Notes: generated by a model not told the origin, from the letters alone. Positions 1 through 6,469 are shown, counted from the first letter of the stretch. The stretch: DNA of 18,547 nt from Chlamydiota bacterium (GCA_021772215.1 JAJFMK010000297.1:1-18547), one strand, 5' to 3'. Numbers and translations are program-made.

Positions 1-438
1 ATCAGCTACGCGCAAGGCTTTATGCTGATGCGTGAAGCCTCAAATGAATATGACTGGAAGCTCAACTTCGGCGCTGTCGCTCTGATGTGGCGCGGCGGCT
101 GTATCATTAGAAGCCGCTTCCTCTCCAAGATCAAAGAGGCGTTTGACAGAGACCCCAATCTGCTTAATCTCCTCCTCGACCCCTTCTTCAAAGGCGAAGT
201 CGAAAGGATGCAGCGCGGATGGCGACTGACAGTCCAAGAGGCCGTAAAAAACGGCATCACCGCCCCCTGCTTCTCCTCAGCGCTCGCCTTCTTCGACGGC
301 TACCGCAGAGAGCGCCTCCCTGCCAACCTGCTCCAAGCCCAGCGTGATTACTTCGGCGCTCACACCTACGAGCGGCTAGACACCCCCCGCGGCCAGTTCT
401 TCCACACCGAGTGGATGGCAACCGTTCCAGGAGCTTAA
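1..438 (+). CDS. gnd: 6-phosphogluconate dehydrogenase, C-terminal part (5' end outside window)
   Basis: This is the last 145 codons of the decarboxylating, NADP-dependent 6-phosphogluconate dehydrogenase of the oxidative pentose phosphate pathway (6-phosphogluconate to ribulose 5-phosphate plus CO2 and NADPH, cytosolic). The reading frame is open from base 1, so the start lies upstream. The fragment matches the all-helical C-terminal domain: YAQGF near the beginning, the WRGGCIIRS stretch, LLLDPFF, and the family tail LPANLLQAQRDYFGAHTY followed by FHTEWM. The tail supplies residues to the partner subunit's active site in the dimer. The C terminus (ATVPGA) is a few residues longer than in the E. 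coli enzyme. The stop codon lies inside the left arm of a hairpin. The identification is firm; the first two-thirds of the protein are not visible. Confidence 0.97.
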   Translation: MSYAQGFMLMREASNEYDWKLNFGAVALMWRGGCIIRSRFLSKIKEAFDRDPNLLNLLLDPFFKGEVERMQRGWRLTVQEAVKNGITAPCFSSALAFFDGYRRERLPANLLQAQRDYFGAHTYERLDTPRGQFFHTEWMATVPGA

Positions 439-470
439 TCGCTCCCTTTGAAGGGATTAAGCTCCTATTT
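429..470 (+). terminator. Hairpin terminator overlapping the gnd stop codon
   Basis: AGGAGCTTAATC (429-440) is perfectly complementary to GATTAAGCTCCT (455-466), a 12-bp stem closed by 14 nt. The inner CCCTT/AAGGG can form a competing stem. The left arm contains the gnd stop. The following tract (tattt) is short, so termination may be moderate. It may also serve the convergent abiEii transcript arriving from the right. Confidence 0.65.
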
Positions 471-474
471 CAAA

Positions 475-1335
475 CTAAGAGACTAACTGCGCAATTCTAG
501 GTCGTAGATTCTCGACTACAGTATCATATGGGGGTAAACTTGGTACTAGGGGAGCTAACCATTGATTCCAGGTACGCTGAACATTGGATAACATCTTGCT
601 ATCAAAAAAGGAGTGCACTCCCTCAAAATTCACTCCCTTAAATTTACACTTTTCCTCTAATAGATGAACAAATCTATCTCTGTTTAATTGATAAACATTA
701 AAAATTGACCATAGGTCGTAATAGTCCCTAGCACGGGAACGATTCCAATCCCTTTCATGAAGCTTTTTTGTGTGCTGTAAGATTGCACGTAATTTTTCTA
801 AAACAATCTCCTCAATTGGATAGACTGCAATCTTTTGATTAATCGGCTCCCCATACTCATGAATGATGGGACGAAATACCGGGGGGAAAAGCAGGGTCTC
901 ATCTGATGATATTTCAACCATTGCTACTGTTAATGCTTCTCTTTGCCAGGGAAACTGCGCACGAATTCGAAAAGCCTCTTGACCATGAGGATGTGGTTCG
1001 TTTTCTAAATACCGCTCGCAAGTCAAACCCAATGGAGCATATTCGCTAACCTTCGTTTCCGCGTCTTCTATAACCTCTTTCATCGAAGCAAAAAGTTGAT
1101 CACTAGCAAATGAAGAGATTGAGATGGTAAAATCTAAATCCTCTGAAAATCGATACTTTCCAAAATAGCACTTTTTCAGCGCCGTTCCTCCTTTGAATAC
1201 TAAGGATTTTCCTAATAGAGGGTGTTGAGAGATCGCAACCAAAATCCAGGATAGAAGATAATCTAGTTGCACTATATCGAGACGTCGTCCTGTCTCTTTC
1301 ACAGCTTTTTCTAAACGTTTACGTAATATTAACAT
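475..1335 (-). CDS. abiEii: AbiEii-type nucleotidyltransferase toxin (type IV TA)
   Basis: This 286-aa protein belongs to the AbiEii family, the toxin half of type IV toxin-antitoxin/abortive infection systems, cytosolic. The polymerase-beta-like nucleotidyltransferase signature is intact: VFKGGTALKK (residues 46-55, GG at 49-50) followed by RFSEDLDF (62-69) with the paired metal-binding acidic residues. The downstream family motifs are also present: EKLRA (180-184) and RARDYYDLW (201-209). Family members transfer nucleotides to tRNA or other targets and are bacteriostatic; the target here cannot be read from sequence. The gene starts 4 bases after the stop of abiEi, with a GGGAGAG ribosome-binding stretch inside the end of abiEi, so the two are co-transcribed. 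It converges on gnd. No damage is visible. Confidence 0.9.
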   Translation of the reverse strand: MLILRKRLEKAVKETGRRLDIVQLDYLLSWILVAISQHPLLGKSLVFKGGTALKKCYFGKYRFSEDLDFTISISSFASDQLFASMKEVIEDAETKVSEYAPLGLTCERYLENEPHPHGQEAFRIRAQFPWQREALTVAMVEISSDETLLFPPVFRPIIHEYGEPINQKIAVYPIEEIVLEKLRAILQHTKKLHERDWNRSRARDYYDLWSIFNVYQLNRDRFVHLLEEKCKFKGVNFEGVHSFFDSKMLSNVQRTWNQWLAPLVPSLPPYDTVVENLRPRIAQLVS

Positions 1336-1339
1336 GCTC

Positions 1340-2122
1340 TCACTCTCCCAGGTTTTCTCGTATCATCCACTTCCTATTACATACTCCCTTTATAGGTCCC
1401 GTTGGATCCAATTTCCTGTACCCTCTCACAGTTACCTTTTGTAGCCCTTGAAGTTCATCTTCGCTAAATCCCAGCCTCTCTAAGATCCAACCAAGACGCT
1501 TTACCACTGCCACATCAAGCCGGGTTGCGTATTCAATTAACTTGGTTAGATTCAACTTCTTTTTTGCAATTTTAAAGGCCCCCAAAATTTCCTGAAAGCC
1601 TCCGCAATGTTGTGGGGTCATAAGACCATCAAGCAGGGTACGCTCCAAATTGGTGATTTGAATCTGAGACTGCCCAATCCAAACTTTCTTAAAACCAAAG
1701 AAAATATCCGGTTTTATCTGTATGTAGTGATAGTGCTCTTTAGACAACGAACGCGGAATCGAAGTTCCCGTTGGCGTTATGGCAAATATTTTATTCGGCA
1801 TTTGTTGAGTTAAATGGTGATAATGCAATGCGGTCCAGTGGCTAATGGCACTTGGAGTGACAAGGGCCATTACTATTTCAAAGTCATGAGGGGGCGTTCC
1901 AAAACCGGACTCATCACTAACGGCATATAACCCACGTTTTAATCGCCGTATCCAGCCTAATTTCTGTAAATAATGCAACAGCTCTGCAACAGAATCACAA
2001 CGTATATCGACCGCTGCTGCTGCGTTTTTAGCATCCCATGATGTAAAGATATTCAATCCCTGGCTTCCAACCAAATAGCGCAAAAGCTCCAAACCCAAAT
2101 AACTGTATTTGCTAGAATTCAT
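1340..2122 (-). CDS. abiEi: AbiEi-type antitoxin / autoregulatory transcription factor
   Basis: This 260-aa protein resembles the AbiEi antitoxin family. An N-terminal winged-helix region (about residues 1-75, containing VAELLHYLQKLGWIRRLKRGLYAV) is followed by the family core with SAISHWTALHYHHL (92-105) and ITPTG. In characterised systems AbiEi neutralises the AbiEii nucleotidyltransferase without direct complex formation and represses its own operon by binding inverted repeats at the promoter. It lies directly upstream of abiEii (4-base gap), the standard antitoxin-first order. The ATG at 2122 is preceded by AAGGGG at good spacing, and a promoter with an inverted repeat sits just upstream. 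The C-terminal tail (after about residue 200) is basic. Confidence 0.85.
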   Translation of the reverse strand: MNSSKYSYLGLELLRYLVGSQGLNIFTSWDAKNAAAAVDIRCDSVAELLHYLQKLGWIRRLKRGLYAVSDESGFGTPPHDFEIVMALVTPSAISHWTALHYHHLTQQMPNKIFAITPTGTSIPRSLSKEHYHYIQIKPDIFFGFKKVWIGQSQIQITNLERTLLDGLMTPQHCGGFQEILGAFKIAKKKLNLTKLIEYATRLDVAVVKRLGWILERLGFSEDELQGLQKVTVRGYRKLDPTGPIKGVCNRKWMIRENLGE

Positions 2123-2142
2123 CAGAAATCCCCTTCGATATA

Positions 2143-2172
2143 AGTATATTTCATATGTCGTAAATTAGCCAA
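2143..2172 (-). promoter_or_regulatory. abiEi promoter (-35 TTGGCT, -10 TATACT)
   Basis: On the minus strand TTGGCT (2167-2172) and TATACT (2143-2148) are separated by 18 bases, a good sigma-70-type arrangement. It starts transcription about 15 bases before the abiEi leader's ribosome-binding site. The inverted repeat described separately overlaps its spacer. Confidence 0.6.
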
Positions 2173-2188
2173 TAGAAAATTTACGACA
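2156..2188. promoter_or_regulatory. Candidate AbiEi operator (11-bp inverted repeat)
   Basis: TGTCGTAAATT (2156-2166) and AATTTACGACA (2178-2188) form a perfect 11-bp inverted repeat with an 11-base spacer (13 bp with one mismatch). The -35 hexamer lies in the spacer and one arm fills the -35/-10 gap, so a bound dimer would block RNA polymerase. AbiEi proteins are known to bind inverted repeats in their own promoter; that this one does is inference. Confidence 0.6.
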
Positions 2189-2219
2189 CATAAAGTACAC
2201 AATAATAGAGAGAAATTAC

Positions 2220-2252
2220 CCACCGCGCGGCCAGTTGTGGATGAAAGCCTAA
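2220..2252 (+). pseudogene. Possible degenerate copy of the gnd 3' end
   Basis: The frame reads PPRGQLWMKA followed by TAA. It shares the 11-mer CGCGGCCAGTT with gnd 388-398 in the same codon phase. After an in-frame loss of 12 bases relative to gnd it shares TGGATG, also in phase, and then a stop. The gnd tail reads PRGQFFHTEWM then stop. I infer a relic of a duplicated gnd end on the far side of the abiE pair; it is short, so chance similarity is not excluded. Confidence 0.35.
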
Positions 2253-2272
2253 AGCAACCTCTAATTGAAGTC

Positions 2273-3289
2273 TTATAGCTTGGCTCTTGGCACGGCTGAT
2301 TGAGGCTGGGTAAGAGACTGAATAAATTTTTGGATTGCCGTGGCAGCTTGCATGGTTTTATAAGAGGGTGAGTACTCCTTCGGAAAGGGAAACGCCTTCT
2401 CTAAAGCTGCGATCAAGGCGTCGATTTCTTGCGGTTTTGGCCTCTTTTTACAGAGCTGTCCGCTCAGAAGCTGAGCAAAAAGCTTATCAACGCCTGTCGC
2501 TTTATCTAGGGGACACTTTTTTAACACCAATGGCTTGAGGACAGAGCCCCAGAGGGCAAACATCATTGAGAAATAGGCACCATCTGATTTTCCACCCTTG
2601 TCGATCTTCCCAAAATCTGCGATCACAGCGACTAGCGGTGATAAATTGATGAGGATGTTTTGATCATGCATATCAGAATGGGCCCAGCCCTTTTCTAAAA
2701 AGCCCTTCAGACCCATCAAAACTTGAACAACTAAGTCGAGCTTCTCTGGAAGAGAGAAATCCATCTTTTCAAGTATTACCTGAAGACTCCCATCAAAAAG
2801 GGTCGTAGGAAGACCCATCTTCTCCACAAAGGTTGTATCATATCGATCTTCTATGGGTAAAATTCCAAGCCCCTTTTGCATAGCAGCGAGATCAAGGTAT
2901 TCATCAATCAGCGTAGAATTTTCATAGAGCTCTTTTTCATCCTCATCACCAAAATCGCGCTTTAAACAGAATCTATCATTATCTCGAAACTTATCCTCAA
3001 CCTCAAGCGCCTCTCCAAATCGCCCCCTTCCCAACTCCCTTATCTTCTCTAATAGGATCAGCTCCTCTTTGCCATCCAGCACGACAAAATAGGTTTTTTT
3101 GCCCACTTCGAAGGTGATCGCCTCACTTGGAAATGTTCCCTTCCCCCTCGCCTCAGCAATCTTTTCAAACATCTTGGTTAGAACCTCTTTCGAAGCGCCG
3201 CCCGCCTTCCCCTGCTTAATCCAAAGGTCTGCCAAGGCGGCAGGAGATTGACCTAACTCTTCCATGCTAAATCGAGGATGTATAAACAT
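2273..3289 (-). CDS. Eukaryotic-type (Hanks-like) protein kinase, probable effector
   Basis: This 338-aa protein carries the marks of a protein kinase fold. They are a glycine loop GRGRFG (87-92), a lysine in FCLKRD (K110) in the place of the ATP-anchoring lysine, a catalytic loop HSDMHDQN (204-211) with the proposed base D206 and Mg-binding N211, and DFG (225-227). All core catalytic residues appear present, so activity is plausible; HSD replaces the usual HRD. No signal peptide or membrane segment is visible, and there is no PASTA or other sensor domain, unlike housekeeping bacterial Ser/Thr kinases. About 60 N-terminal residues precede the kinase core and could hold a secretion signal. It diverges from Inc-like genes across an AT-rich gap. 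It could instead phosphorylate a small molecule (aminoglycoside-kinase-like relatives share HxDxxxxN). The substrate is unknown. Confidence 0.65.
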   Translation of the reverse strand: MFIHPRFSMEELGQSPAALADLWIKQGKAGGASKEVLTKMFEKIAEARGKGTFPSEAITFEVGKKTYFVVLDGKEELILLEKIRELGRGRFGEALEVEDKFRDNDRFCLKRDFGDEDEKELYENSTLIDEYLDLAAMQKGLGILPIEDRYDTTFVEKMGLPTTLFDGSLQVILEKMDFSLPEKLDLVVQVLMGLKGFLEKGWAHSDMHDQNILINLSPLVAVIADFGKIDKGGKSDGAYFSMMFALWGSVLKPLVLKKCPLDKATGVDKLFAQLLSGQLCKKRPKPQEIDALIAALEKAFPFPKEYSPSYKTMQAATAIQKFIQSLTQPQSAVPRAKL

Positions 3290-3500
3290 GCTTCACCCCT
3301 TGTAAAACTGCTAACAACCTCATTTTAAATTTATTATTTAAATATCATCACATTAAACAGTTAATTTTTAGTTAATTTAATAGAATACAAACCATTAAAA
3401 ATTAGATATTTGTATATTTTAAATAAAATTAATAATAACTTAATACTACTGAAGTATAATTGATATATCAATTTGTAAAAAACAAGTAGAGGAATAAAAC
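3290..3500. promoter_or_regulatory. AT-rich divergent promoter region with -10 element and palindrome
   Basis: This 211-base gap between the kinase gene and the first Inc-like gene is extremely AT-rich. For the rightward gene, TATAAT (3455-3460) precedes a perfect 16-bp palindrome AATTGATATATCAATT (3458-3473) that overlaps the -10 and the expected start of transcription. No convincing -35 was found. A leftward promoter for the kinase must lie here but no clear hexamer pair was identified. Confidence 0.4.
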
Positions 3501-3955
3501 ATGAGCATTAATCAAATAATCGGAAGCTTAACAGCTGGTGCTGCCGCTTACGCTGCCACACAAGCTGTAGCTCCCTCAAACAGAAGGGCCGGAGCCGTTA
3601 CTACCTTAGCAACAGCTGCGCTTGCCTACTACCTCATGGGTAGCGAGAAGAGCAAATCAAAAGACCTGTACCGTATGGATCTTTCATCTAAGCCAGAGCC
3701 AGCTAAATTGGAACCTCCGAAAAAAAACCAAACCCAGCTGGAACCAAAGCCAGCTCCAGTAGAAGCTGACAAAAAGCCTCAAAGAGAAAGGTATCGATTC
3801 TTGACGACTTGAACCAAAAGCTAGGAATCAAACCGCCTGTTCAACAGGAAGGACAAGAGGACAAAAGCAAAAAACCAGCAAAAGAAGAACGTCTTACGCA
3901 CTTAAAAAGAGCGGCAGGCCCCTCTGGGCGAAGACTTCCAACACGTAAAAAATAA
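3501..3955 (+). CDS. Inc-like bilobed membrane protein, paralogue 1 (frameshifted or -1 recoded)
   Basis: The uninterrupted frame runs 3501-3812 (103 aa). The N terminus, about residues 1-47, has two hydrophobic lobes (IIGSLTAGAAAYAATQAVA and AVTTLATAALAYYLMG) split by PSNRR, the layout of chlamydial Inc proteins inserted in the inclusion membrane by type III secretion. It closely matches the next gene. A Lys/Pro/Glu-rich tail follows. The -1 frame is open from 3770 to a TAA at 3953-3955 and continues in the same charged style (SILDDLNQKLGIKPP, ending GRRLPTRKK). Switching at C-AAA-AAG (3770-3776) gives a 151-aa product ending 20 bases before the next start, with normal operon spacing. Either a recent frameshift, a sequence error or programmed recoding explains this. 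The AGAGGA ribosome site fits the ATG. Inc assignment is inference. Confidence 0.6.
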
Positions 3956-3975
3956 TCATTAACAAGGAGATAAAA

Positions 3976-4575
3976 ATGAGTATTCAACCCAAACAAATCT
4001 TGGGAAGCCTTGCAGCAGGAGCTGCCGCTTTCCTTGCTACAAACACTGTAGCTCCGTCAAATAGAGGAGCCCAAGCTGGCGCTACCCTCGCAACAGCAGC
4101 CATTGCCTTTTTTTTCTTAGGTAGTAAAGAGGAAGAGAAGGGCGCTCGAGGCAACTATATGGAAATGGCCCCTATCAGATTCAAACCAAAATCCCCATTA
4201 CCCAAGAAAGAAGTGCAAAATGAGCAGAATCCCCCTCCAGAGGGGGATCGAGTTGGAAGATGCCGTCAATGGGTAAATGATCATGTACGTGAAGCTGCGG
4301 AACAACCACCTGCCAATGAAAGTTACAGAGGCGTTCTTGATATCGGTGGCGACGCGGCTCCTAAAGCTCAAGAGGTACACCATAATCCACAACCTAAAGC
4401 TGCTGAGCAAAAAGCAGGAGGCCAGCTAAACGTTGAAGCAGCTCTAAAAGCGATATTTTCACATCGAGTAGATTCTGAAGGCACAGGCAAGGGTAATGTG
4501 ACCATCCACAATGATGAAAACTTCACAGCTAGTGGTGTACGCGCCATCACAGGTGCGTACAATATACCAGCATAG
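3976..4575 (+). CDS. Inc-like bilobed membrane protein, paralogue 2
   Basis: This 199-aa protein begins with the same domain as its upstream neighbour: QILGSLAAGAAAFLATNTVA, hinge PSNRG, then AGATLATAAIAFFFLG (about residues 7-49), followed by a charged boundary KEEEKG. Two short hydrophobic lobes with a tight turn and no cleavable signal peptide is the hallmark of chlamydial Inc proteins. The remaining 150 residues are hydrophilic, would face the host cytosol under that model, and show no domain I recognise. The tail ends NVTIHNDENFTASGV..., a small polar segment. AAGGAG lies 8 bases before the ATG. It is the second gene of a two-gene unit closed by a strong terminator. A generic inner-membrane hairpin protein is the alternative. 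Confidence 0.65.
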   Translation: MSIQPKQILGSLAAGAAAFLATNTVAPSNRGAQAGATLATAAIAFFFLGSKEEEKGARGNYMEMAPIRFKPKSPLPKKEVQNEQNPPPEGDRVGRCRQWVNDHVREAAEQPPANESYRGVLDIGGDAAPKAQEVHHNPQPKAAEQKAGGQLNVEAALKAIFSHRVDSEGTGKGNVTIHNDENFTASGVRAITGAYNIPA

Positions 4576-4583
4576 TTCACTCC

Positions 4584-4622
4584 AGGCCAGATAGTTTATG
4601 CTATCTGGCCTTCTATTTTTTA
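4584..4622 (+). terminator. Rho-independent terminator after the Inc-like pair
   Basis: AGGCCAGATAG (4584-4594) pairs perfectly with CTATCTGGCCT (4601-4611), an 11-bp stem with loop TTTATG, followed by a T-rich tract (ttctatttttt). It begins 9 bases after the stop of paralogue 2. Confidence 0.92.
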
Positions 4623-4681
4623 ACTTTTCTTTTATAAAACCTTAATTATTTTAGTTTATAATTAATATATAAAAGAAAATT

Positions 4682-5086
4682 ATGAATATAAGTACATTAA
4701 AGAGTTTTCCTAGGTTTGCAATGAAAGAGGTGCAAAAAAAGGAGACACCAAAGAGAAAATCCCCTGTTTATCAGCTGATTATTAAGCGGTTAGGAGCAAA
4801 ATCTAGCCCGGCAAGAGGCGGTAGTAACAACCCGAAGAGACTCAAGATCAAAAAAGCGCGTTCGAAGAGGCGCGGTCTTTTGAAAAAAGTGGACCCCATC
4901 AGCTATTTCTGGGGAGAAAAGAAGAAGAAAAAGAAAAACTCCCTATTGAAGAAGAAAAAGGCAAAAAAGGGGCTTACCCTCTTTAAGTTAATCCCCAAGC
5001 TCCGCTTCAAGGGCACTTTAAAAAAGAAAATTCAAATCTCAAGAGACAATAAATATATCAATCTGATCAATTTCAGGAGCCGCTGA
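4682..5086 (+). CDS. Doubtful lysine/arginine-rich ORF ending inside a MITE
   Basis: The frame encodes 134 aa, very basic (runs such as EKKKKKKN and LLKKKKAKK), with no membrane segment and no family I recognise. TATAAT lies upstream (4657-4662) but there is no ribosome-binding site before the ATG. Its last few codons and stop lie in the left inverted repeat of the element at 5076-5238, so the natural end has been replaced. The -1 frame is also open from 4828 to 4986 and, past one stop, to 5052, and reads as a more conventional acidic/basic mix (for example KEEEKEKLPIEEEKG). A-rich DNA opens frames by chance. It may be a decayed gene, a nucleic-acid-binding protein, or no gene. Confidence 0.3.
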   Translation: MNISTLKSFPRFAMKEVQKKETPKRKSPVYQLIIKRLGAKSSPARGGSNNPKRLKIKKARSKRRGLLKKVDPISYFWGEKKKKKKNSLLKKKKAKKGLTLFKLIPKLRFKGTLKKKIQISRDNKYINLINFRSR

Positions 5087-5238
5087 ACAATTAGGGTACA
5101 GACGATTTATCGATGATTTTGTTTCCAGTTGGCTGATTTTGTAAGTTCGCATATTGTTAACAGTAGGGGACTTATAAAATTGACCAAATGGGAGCGAAAG
5201 GGCGTAAAAGCTGCCTATACGAATTGTTCAGTGGCTCC
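5076..5238. mobile_element. MITE-like element, 163 bp, 17-bp terminal inverted repeats
   Basis: GGAGCCGCTGAACAATT (5076-5092) and AATTGTTCAGTGGCTCC (5222-5238) are inverted repeats with one mismatch in 17. TTCA occurs directly outside both ends (5072-5075 and 5239-5242), compatible with a 4-bp target duplication, although the outermost A/T could belong to the repeat. The interior has no ORF of note. The right end is 5 bases from the stop codon of the phosphatase gene. Size, ends and lack of coding fit a miniature inverted-repeat transposable element mobilised in trans; the parent family is unknown. Confidence 0.65.
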
Positions 5239-5243
5239 TTCAG

Positions 5244-5867
5244 TTAGTCGAGCTTGACGTGAGGCTTTCTTGGATAGAAGCCTTCCATCCCCACAATAAC
5301 CCACTCCTCTCCCCTCTTTTCAATCTGGAGAGTGGCGCAATTTTTAATCCCAATTTCATGATCTAGAACGTTGTAGCCTTTAATATTAATTAAAAGGCAG
5401 CGGATGATTCCGCCATGGGCAGCGATAAGAATCTGTTTATCTTCAGGAAGCTCACCTAAGAACTCATACATCCGCGCAAGTAGTGATGGGTTCTGCTCTG
5501 TCTTTTGCTGCTCCTCAAACGAGGCCTCAAAGTACTCTTTGGAGAAGCGACCTTCCCAAACACCGCAGTCTCGCTCACGCAATCTCTGATCAGTCTGGAC
5601 GGAGAGTCCTCTCCCCTCAACGATTATCCTCGCGGTCTCATGAGCTCTACTCAAGTCCGATGAGTAGACCAGATCAAAGTGACAATCTTTTAGCTCTTCT
5701 GCAAGCTCTTTAGCCTGAGACCTCCCACACTCATTGAGAGGAATGTCGCTGTGACCTTGGATGCGGTCTTCAACATTCCAGTCTGTCTGGCCATGACGCA
5801 CAAAAGTGACCGTCGACGCCTCAACAGCTGCAACGAAAATAAGAAAAATAAGTGATAATTTACCCAT
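5244..5867 (-). CDS. Exported histidine phosphatase (phosphoglycerate mutase-like)
   Basis: This 207-aa protein belongs to the histidine phosphatase superfamily. The phosphohistidine motif is RHG (24-26, H25) in TFVRHGQTDWN. Other catalytic-pocket features are SSDLSRAHETA (69-79, R74), E98 in RLRERDCGVWEG, and the second histidine in AAHGG (149-153, H151). The full pocket is present, so it should be active; relatives include cofactor-dependent phosphoglycerate mutases, GpmB-like and alpha-ribazole phosphatases, and the substrate is not decidable. Unlike those cytosolic enzymes it begins with a signal-peptide-like stretch (MGKLSLIFLIFVAAVEAS), suggesting export to the periplasm or beyond. Its promoter region contains the large inverted repeat 5903-5946, whose half-site recurs at the promoter of the neighbouring regulator pair. 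The stop codon abuts the MITE. Confidence 0.85.
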   Translation of the reverse strand: MGKLSLIFLIFVAAVEASTVTFVRHGQTDWNVEDRIQGHSDIPLNECGRSQAKELAEELKDCHFDLVYSSDLSRAHETARIIVEGRGLSVQTDQRLRERDCGVWEGRFSKEYFEASFEEQQKTEQNPSLLARMYEFLGELPEDKQILIAAHGGIIRCLLINIKGYNVLDHEIGIKNCATLQIEKRGEEWVIVGMEGFYPRKPHVKLD

Positions 5868-5902
5868 ATTGGAGCAGATTGTAGTTCAATTCTCTTTTTT
5901 TC

Positions 5903-5946
5903 ATCTACCTATAATAGAGATATTATAACCTCTATTATAGGTAGAT
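5903..5946. promoter_or_regulatory. 17-bp inverted repeat in the phosphatase promoter, shared half-site
   Basis: ATCTACCTATAATAGAG (5903-5919) and CTCTATTATAGGTAGAT (5930-5946) are perfect inverted repeats around a 10-base AT spacer. The arms carry TATAAT on both strands. It lies 36 bases before the phosphatase start and immediately after the nucleotidyltransferase stop. The core CTCTATTATAGGT recurs in the palindrome at 6805-6836. It could be an operator, a terminator for the pair, or both. Confidence 0.7.
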
Positions 5947-5950
5947 AAAC

Positions 5951-6469
5951 CTAGACTAAAATTCTACTTTGAAACTCGTTGAATTTTGGGAGTTGTCCCT
6001 CATCTTGGGACCAAGAACGAATGTTATCCATATCCACATTCAGCTCTCTAGCTACCATTACAGCCTGTTCAAAAGACTGGGAGTCATCCCAATGATAATA
6101 GGCTGCTAGACGATCTTTCACACAATCAGTCGGTGTGAGAAGCTGTAGACTCTCAATCTGAGAGAAATAGTTAACGGGTTCATTACCGACAGCAATCGGT
6201 GGATTGATGAAATCGATGAGAAAGGGGGTCTGTTTATGAGTGAAGTATCTCCCCTTTCGCTTAAAACCAAGATCTAAGAGCGCTTCTTCCACTTCGTCGA
6301 GATCATCGTATGTGACAAAGTCTAGATCATAAGATTGGTATTGATTTTGACTATAGATGGAAACGCAGGCTCCCCCAACCAAGATGGCATCAATTCCTCT
6401 TTTTTGTAGCGCTGATGAGACGAGGCAAGCCAGTGCTTTCAAGTCTAATTTCGATAAATCTTCAATCAA
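5951..6469 (-). CDS. Nucleotidyltransferase-fold protein, possible toxin of a TA-like pair
   Basis: This 172-aa protein has a minimal nucleotidyltransferase core: ILVGGACVSIYS (29-40, GG at 32-33), then SYDLDFVT (47-54) with D48 and D50 as likely metal ligands, and a third acidic residue in FLIDFI (D86). The remainder is helical. It resembles stand-alone nucleotidyltransferase-like proteins (DUF6036-type and AbiEii relatives) found next to small DNA-binding partners. Its ATG overlaps the 3' end of the winged-helix gene by 8 bases, so translation is probably coupled. Transferring a nucleotide to RNA or protein is the expected chemistry, but no target is known. It is unrelated in length to the AbiEii at 475-1335, so the window holds two different nucleotidyltransferase pairs. 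Confidence 0.65.
   Translation of the reverse strand: MIEDLSKLDLKALACLVSSALQKRGIDAILVGGACVSIYSQNQYQSYDLDFVTYDDLDEVEEALLDLGFKRKGRYFTHKQTPFLIDFINPPIAVGNEPVNYFSQIESLQLLTPTDCVKDRLAAYYHWDDSQSFEQAVMVARELNVDMDNIRSWSQDEGQLPKFNEFQSRILV

Noticed and set aside
3720..3727. Run of eight A's in Inc-like gene 1 as the slippage point
   Set aside because: A -1 switch here meets a stop at 3767-3769 before reaching the long -1 frame, so the shift must happen later.
4198..4580. Minus-strand 70-codon frames opposite Inc-like gene 2
   Set aside because: Shadow frames with no promoter or ribosome-binding site; the plus-strand gene has a clear start, paralogue and terminator.
5404..5713. Plus-strand frames opposite the histidine phosphatase
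   Set aside because: Antisense to a gene with a complete catalytic pocket; no independent signals.
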